DNA of 64,000 nucleotides, from contig JADGJC010000001.1 of the NCBI GenBank assembly GCA_027596075.1, positions 130,796 to 194,795 of the forward strand, written 5' to 3'. Under the pieces are notes generated by a model. The model saw nothing but the letters and a program-made list of their open reading frames with translations. It made no database searches and was not told the origin of the DNA. The first letter of the stretch is position 1; each line of letters opens with the position of its first letter. A program made the translations under genes and the position numbers. This document shows, one piece after another, positions 57,933 through 64,000 of the stretch. This stretch comes from Rhizophlyctis rosea (lineage: Eukaryota; Chytridiomycota; Chytridiomycetes; Rhizophlyctidales; Rhizophlyctidaceae).

Positions 57933-59344
57933 ATGCGTGCGCTGAACGCAGCAATCATTAGCCTTGTGCTTGCTCTCATAACTGTACATTCTCCAGCCGT
58001 GGGGCAGTCGAATGAAAGTCCAGCATTCTTCCCGCAGAGCAACCCGCCATGGTACCTGTTGAATCAGACGGATATGTTCAGGAGGTGAGTCAATGTCAGA
58101 CTCATCAGTCAGCTGAATGCGCGCACTGGTGACTCTAGTATATCTAACGCTGATGGGTCGGTAGAGTCGTCGGGGCTTACGGCTACGTGAACGGAAACTG
58201 GAGTTTGACACCAACGGTATGTGAACCCCTGTGTCGCATTCATATCGTCACAAAGAGCTTAGCTGATCGTTCGCTTCATCCCTTCAAATTTGATAGTCCG
58301 TTGATCAATTTGCCCAAGCGGTAGCAGCACTCCGTCCTACCTACGTGCGCGGTCTACTTCGCATGGCGTACACCACCAATTTCACGACACAAATGGCGCA
58401 AGATTACGCCCTAATCCGCACCACCGTTCTCCAATCCTCGCCCGGCTGCAAATTCGACATAGAGTTTGACGCACTTTCATTCGCGCATGGGCCGACTTTG
58501 GCGCTCCAACAAAAACTTCAAGAGCTGCGTGCGGCAATGGCGATGACGCCAGGGTTTCAGGTTGATGCGATCTTTTTCGACCATTGGAACCAAGCCTTCA
58601 ACCAAAGCGTTAGCGCGACGTCAACCATAACGATGTTCATTCACGACACGATGAATATGGCTATTGGTGGGTGATATGCGTCTCAAGTCATGCATGTGAT
58701 TCACATAGGCTATCATATAACACTTGCCCTCTTCAGGCGGGAACATCTACGGAGGCAGCGTACCGCCATATACAGACTTCGTATCCATAACAACCCAGAA
58801 CCTCAAAATCAGCGGTACACCTCAACTTCCCTACCAAATCCCCATCATCGGCCAACTTCTCAATGCAAACCCTAACGACCGCTCGTCCGAACAATGCGCA
58901 TTCGTCGGTAGCCCCAATTTCCTTCCCAATCCCGCCAACACGGGCTTTTCCCTCCAAAATGCCGCCGGCCGCTACGCCGTCGTCCAGAGTCTAGCTCAAA
59001 ACCAGCAGACACTGAATTATGCCCTCCAGTGGCCGATCGTCGGCCCCCAGTGTCCAAGTTCCAAGTCGTTCGACTCGACGCTGGATATGGTGACGCTTCC
59101 CGATGGAAGCATGAAGAGTCTGTATCAGGTTTATTTGCAGGATATGGTGGACGTGTATAGTCCGCTCAATGGGATTGGGAACTCGAGTTATACATTCCAG
59201 AGGAATCCGGCGACGACGGGGACGGCAAGGAATGCTCCGCCATCTGTGGGGAACAATCGAAGTGCTGGGATCAACAGTAGGGTGGTCAATGGGTGGACTT
59301 TGCTGCTGCTTGGATGGATGGTGAAGGTAATTGTGAGTGTTTAA
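57933..59344 (+). CDS. Secreted, probably GPI-anchored orphan protein
   Basis: Four exons (57933-58084, 58165-58216, 58297-58666, 58737-59344) encode 393 residues. It has a signal peptide (NAAIISLVLALITVHSPAVG), several N-glycosylation sequons (NET-type) and a C-terminal hydrophobic tail (WTLLLLGWMVKVIVSV) after a Ser/Asn-rich stem, fitting a GPI anchor. The mature part begins PWYLLNQTDMFRRVVGAYGYVNGNWSLTPTSVDQFAQAV. It continues with FDIEFDALSFAHGPTLALQQKLQELRA and DAIFFDHWNQAF, whose alternation of strands ending in Asp/Glu resembles a TIM-barrel glycosidase-like fold, but no family is recognised. Splice phases are exact. Confidence 0.82.
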
Positions 59345-60489
59345 AGGTTCCTGTAGATATCCAGATAGTGTCCTCGTTCCCGAACCTGCTATTTCAGAAG
59401 TAAACAGGACTAATCAAAGCTGCAGATGTACGTATGTTCGTAGTCTTAATAGTAGTAAGGTACCCAAGTGAGATTTCATCCAATCTGAACGGAATGCACT
59501 TTTGGAACAGACGCGTGCACTTATCCGAGTTGAAGACAGCTTGCTTCTGTGAAGGACCCTGAAACCCTGATCCAACCTTAATTATTTATAAGATTAGAGT
59601 CTTTAGGCTTTGGGTAACACAGCAAAACTGGCAGATGAAGCGGGTAAATTGATTCTCTGGTTCCCTGGAGAGTTCGGTCCGCAGTGCCGAACTGAGAAAC
59701 ATGTGCAGTCACGCACGGTGGCAGAGATTTCGCATGCTACGACGATGGATTCCACGCATCAGTTGGTGTCAGTTGGTGTCGGTCCGTCCGATATCTTGGA
59801 ATGCGACAAGTTCTTTAACGGTTGGTTATTGCCCCACCACTTTGATCCTCTTTGGCTTCGTGGACAAACTGGCAAATAAAAAACACTCATGGATATGCAA
59901 CTGATGGACTCCCACGCCCTTGCCGGTGCATGGGCGTTTTTGCTACCATTGCCAGGAACAGCAAGAATTTTCTGTGCAGAACTTTCAGCTACTTTCGGGC
60001 CAGGCCGCCCGAGTCCGCGTCAACTTCCTGATGGGGCCGAAATGAGTGGCTTGGTAATCAAGTTTGGTTGATCACCCCAAAATGGCAATTTACAAACACA
60101 GCGTGACACGAAGATACCCTCCGATAGGCGCCACAATCACCACCTTGTCGTGTGGGACTTTCGCGTTGTGGGTTAGACTTCACAGCCATGGACACTGTGC
60201 CCCCCAACGCGAACACTGCACTGTCACCGTGGTCAGGGGTAGGTAATACCAAGATTGATCAAAATGGTTGAACAAACTGAAAAGGGGCAACGAACACCTG
60301 TGCTGAGCACAAGCTTCTTGGCGGCCTTGCCCTGGTTTCTTGAGGCGATGTTGTCTTGAATTCTTCTTCTCTCCCTCATAAGCGCACATGAAAAGCTTCG
60401 TCAAAAATACGCAGAGATTGAAAATTGCATTTGTTAGATTTTCTTAGTCGGAAGTACACACCAAGCACACCACGTAACAAAAACCAAAA
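59345..60489. other. Intergenic region of about 1.1 kb
   Basis: Lies between two plus-strand secreted-protein genes. It contains a short tandem of TCAGTTGGTG near 59760-59782. ORFs of 60-89 codons show no motifs. Confidence 0.45.
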
Positions 60490-61133
60490 ATGCACCCATC
60501 ACCACTCCCCTTCCACATCCTCTCCCTCCTCGCCCTCCTAACCCTCCAATCCCCATCGACTGCCGCCCCAACAACCAAACAACACCACCTCCCAGAACCC
60601 GCACCATGCAACAGTAAACTCACACGTGGATGGCTATGTCAAGAATACGACTGCGCAACAACGCCCGAGAATCCAACATGTGATGAATTGAGTTTTTGTG
60701 CTGTCAATCTATGGTGGGGAAACGATACAGATCCTAAGGATGCAGTTTGGGTAGGGGCAAAAAGCATGGCTATTGTTCCTCAATGGCCATTTACTGATTC
60801 CTCAATCAGGCATGCAGGACTTGGTGCGGCTTCGAAGGCGACTACCTCTATGCAACCAGACGGCGGGATTGGGATCAAGAGCTTTGTTTTGATGAAAATG
60901 GAGAACCGATGCCAGAGTAAGAATTCTGATGCCGCTTTTGACCTTCTCATCCACCTCCCGCCGCTGCACGTCAGCATAAAGTGCCGCATCAGTCTTGATT
61001 TCTGTTGACCCAATTCTCTCCTTTTTCATAACCGTATACTTGCGCAGGCTCAAACGGTTCTGGTAATCCACGCAACATCAAAAATCAATCCACCGGGACG
61101 TACATTGTCCGGTCGCATCAGTGTACATCTTGA
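60490..61133 (+). CDS. Small secreted cysteine-containing protein
   Basis: Two exons (60490-60916, 61048-61133) give 170 residues. A clear signal peptide (FHILSLLALLTLQSPSTAA) is followed by a mature region with about seven cysteines (APCNSK, WLCQEYDC, PTCDELSFCAVN, ENRCQ, SHQCTS). Near its centre is NLWWGNDTDP. The intron uses GTAAGA...GCGCAG and joins in phase. No family is recognised; it is a candidate extracellular effector-like or wall protein only by size and cysteine content. Confidence 0.75.
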
Positions 61134-61340
61134 ACAAAAATGCAATCCTTCAAGGAACCTCTTCACCGTTGGGCTCCCGCTGATGGAGCGCCGGGAGCTC
61201 CAACTGCTGTATACCCCTGTATAACATATCTGTAAATCATATAGAGCAAATAGATAATAATTCCATGAAGGCATGAAGTTTGCGGTTTCATGTCGTTGGA
61301 CGTCTTTAGGGAGAAAGTATATTCGGAAACGGATGAGCAA

Positions 61341-64000
61341 CTATCCAACCACAATCCCCTGTCCAGCCGTATCACCACCACCTCCCGCAACCCCCGTACC
61401 GGCGGCTGCGGCGGCGGCGGCCGCCGCAGCAGCAGCAGCGCGGTTTCTCCTCCTCCCCTCCTCCCTCCACTCCCTAATCTTCCTCTGAGCCTCCGCCATG
61501 ATCTCCATCCAGCCATCTCTAATCTGCACGACCCCTTTCCCTTCAAACACCAGTGACCCTTCCTCGGGCCTCGCTCCTGTATATCTCTCAACAATATCCC
61601 TAATGTTGTTCCCGTCGTTTCCAGACTGTATGACTCGGTACCATTCTTTGGGTTGATACAGTGACATCTCCTCCGGTGTCGTGCCGGGTGGAACTTTAAT
61701 AGGCGCCGGAGGGGCAGGCAATGGTTGCGCGGGTATTGTGGGTGTTGCAGTTGATGGTTGACGTTCAGGTACGGTGGACGTTAAGGATAGTGAAGGCGAA
61801 GCTTCCGGCAAGGCTGATGGTGTGATTAGGGCGGGACTTTGAGTTTGATCGATTTCCATTGCGTCAGTCGCAACTTCAGCTATCAACAAGCCAGTCCCGC
61901 CACCTCCGTTCACACTTGCCGCCGCATCTACCGCGCCGTCGTCATCATCATCATCGATGAGGATCTCTTCTCTAGGTGTCTGTTCACTCGCACCTGCGCC
62001 TACCACCGTCGGTCCGCTTCCGACAGCGACACCAATTCCATTGACGACAGTCATTCCACTCCCTTCCGCCCCTATGTTGCCACCCGCACTCTCACCCGCC
62101 CCCACGTTGCCACCCGCCTCAACATTTCCACCCGCACTCCCATCCGCCCCTTTCTTCTGCTTACTCGCAAAATGCAAAACCCGCATACAGCTCTGTACAA
62201 CCTTCTCCTCAGGCCCCTTCCGCTGAAGCGACACCATCAACCTCGATAATGCTTCAACATTTATCGTCCCACCCGCCATAACCTGCGCTAACCGTTCTGA
62301 CACAACCTTCATCGGCATATCCGCGACCAACTTCGCCCTCTGGATTGACAACCAAGGATTTTGGTACCATTCGGGACGAAAGCACCCCGTTTCCGGGAGT
62401 TCTTTGGGCGCTTTGAGGTTCCGACAGTGGCCACGCAGTTGGCTGGGATATAGTGGTTTCATATAGGTGATGGCATGAATCATGCACAAGGCGCGGCTCT
62501 CGGCATCAAAGGCATCTCCTGGATTTGAGGAATACTGATCAGAATCCGAAATCAAACAGACATAGAGATCATTCTAACCTCCATCATGCGGCGCGAACAA
62601 TCCTAATGCATCAGCCGCCGCCTATAAATCAGTAAGTTCAACCTTGTCATCAGTTTCCGTCCATTGCACTCCAAACACGCTACAACTTGCTCTACCTTCG
62701 GAAAACCCAAGACCCCACACACCGATCTCCACCACTCGTACTCCAGCCCTTCAAAAATCTTCTGCTGCCGATTATGTGCCTCAATAAGATCATCAACCAC
62801 CTCCGCCACCTGCGCCATGACCTGTTGCCCGCGTTGGAACGCCGGTGACCACAGATATGGACTCCATTCTGCTTCGGCGTTAATCTGTGCCACTGTCACA
62901 AGTTCGGATTGTGTGACTGGTAGTGTGGGCGGCAAGATGTGGAGATGGATCGTGAGAGTCAAGTAGGCGTAGAGAGTGAGTGGATCGGCGGGAGGTGGGT
63001 CAAGTCTGTTATGTGACATTTAAGCCCGTAGCCATCAAAGTGTTACCCAGGACTTTCTCCAGTGAAATGAGGCAATACCCACCCCTGTTCCACTGCTGGC
63101 AACCCCAACCAGATTCTGCACAACTCTTCTGTCTTCGTAATGCTCGTGCCAGTCGACACTTTCTCCAAGTAAATGGAGAGGATCCTTTCCAATCGGGGTT
63201 TGAACCATTTCATTAACACACGTTCCAACGTATTTGACGCGTCTTTCCATAACAGCCGCGTCCGAGTTCTTTCTTTACTGCCTGTTGCGGCTCGAGTCCG
63301 TATAAAGGTGGATTGAGTTTGTGTAGATGGTGATGCTGGAGCTTGAGCAGTTGGGATGTTTAGTGGTGCAGGGGTTAGCAATGAAACGGGTGTGGCGGAT
63401 GGCGAGGCTGTTCGAGTGTCGTCCTTGCGCATGCCATTATTGAGTGGTGACGACGGTTTCGAGATTTCTTTTGCAGGTGCAGGTGATGCAGACATGGCAC
63501 TTCCACTGCCTGCCAAGGACTCAACAATCACAGGCTTGGGCTGCAGTGAAGACCGCGCATCTGATAGGTTGTCTGTCGTAGATGTGGCGGCAGATGAAGC
63601 TTGTGCAGGTGCGGGTGCGGGTGCGGGTATTATTACAATTTCGCCCCCTTGTCCGGGAATAATGGTAGGTCCAGGGGGCGATTTGGGTAGAACCTCCGAT
63701 GACCCAGGTCTCCTCGTCGCGGACGCTGTGGGTGCTGTAGACCGTCTTACCGGTGGGTTTGAGGTGGTTTTGACAGCATTTGGACGTGCTATCGGGGCGG
63801 TATTTGGTCGGGGAGGTATTGCAGGTCTTGCTTGTGAGGATGTGCTGGTGGTGTCGTCCGTTCGATTGGTTTTGGGACGGCCAAAGCCTGGCAAGGTCGG
63901 ACGTGGCAATTTCGCCGTCGGTGTTGGCTTTCCTTGTTGCGGTGGAATGGGATGCGAGTTGGTTGGACCATTGCTCGTACCCTCCGCTTGACGTATTGGT
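61341..64000 (-). CDS. Large disordered orphan protein, 3' part; 5' end outside window
   Basis: Four exons are visible: beyond 64000 to 63083, 63005-62696, a 43-nt microexon 62621-62579, and 62518-61341. The N-terminal part is Ser/Pro/Ala-rich and disordered, ending in a helical segment (NTLERVLMKWFKPRLERILSIYLEKVSTGTS). The middle is folded (TLYAYLTLTIHLHILPPTLP ... YEWWRSVCGVLGFPK, microexon AAADALGLFAPHDG, GDAFDAESRALCMIHAITYMKPLYPSQLRG). The C-terminal part alternates Gly/Ala linkers with an acidic IDDDDDDGA patch, a Glu/Arg-rich helix and a poly-Ala run, ending GQGIVVG. No family is recognised. The microexon's phases fit both sides exactly. It is convergent with the small secreted-protein gene. 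Confidence 0.75.

Noticed and set aside
1..64000. CRISPR arrays, tRNA, rRNA, integrated virus or intact transposon
   Set aside because: I scanned for regularly spaced repeats, B-box-like tRNA motifs, transposase or reverse-transcriptase motifs and terminal inverted repeats, and found none I could support.

Overview
The window looks like a compact, intron-rich nuclear segment of a fungus. Most genes carry several introns of about 40-150 nt with GT...AG borders. Fungal-type genes are present: mitochondrial Mgm101, DEAD-box Dbp3, Slm1-type BAR/PH, an oxysterol-binding protein, transketolase, and secreted proteins with GPI-like tails. A motor with kinesin-13-like features and a three-domain Paladin-type phosphatase suggest an early-diverging, chytrid-like lineage rather than a yeast. 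That placement is inference from gene content. No rRNA, tRNA, CRISPR array or intact transposon was recognised.

Layout, left part. The left edge holds the 5' half of a minus-strand kinesin (1-1380). It is followed by an orphan seven-TM-like protein (2222-3683, minus) and a very intron-rich Paladin-like gene (5052-11244, minus). Then come MGM101 (11928-12948, plus), DBP3 (13386-15548, plus), a small minus-strand coiled-coil protein, an ORP/OSBP (17848-19770, plus), a Ser/Thr kinase (20166-21682, minus) and a large M16 metallopeptidase (23097-27266, plus).

Layout, middle. A nine-exon orphan gene (27567-29290, minus) precedes a DUF1775/YcnI-like secreted protein (30053-30708) and a BTB-like protein (31340-32226) followed in frame by CTD-type heptads. 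Next are an MDR reductase (32760-34067, minus), a Myb/SANT protein (34721-35202) and a secreted expansin-like/ShKT protein (35731-36447, minus). A gene-poor stretch of about 3.7 kb leads to transketolase (40198-42924).

Layout, right part. An orphan gene (43229-44443, minus), an aldo-keto reductase (44775-46146, minus), a multi-pass membrane protein (46790-48813), glyoxalase I (49161-49888, minus), a TUG/UBX protein (50241-52655), an arrestin-like protein (52822-54130, minus) and an Slm1-like BAR/PH protein (54608-56334) follow. After two secreted-protein genes, the window ends inside a large disordered orphan gene (61341 to beyond 64000, minus).

The genes are independent eukaryotic units, often as divergent pairs that share 0.35-1.7 kb promoters (AKR/membrane protein, GLO1/TUG, arrestin/SLM, kinase/M16). 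I see no operon-like or defence-island system. The most unusual signals are the heptad array directly behind the BTB stop codon, two places where conserved coding sequence changes frame (DUF1775 and the Slm1 PH domain), and an oxysterol-binding protein with a degenerate signature. Exon borders were worked out by eye from reading frame, splice signals and family conservation, and may be off by a few bases.
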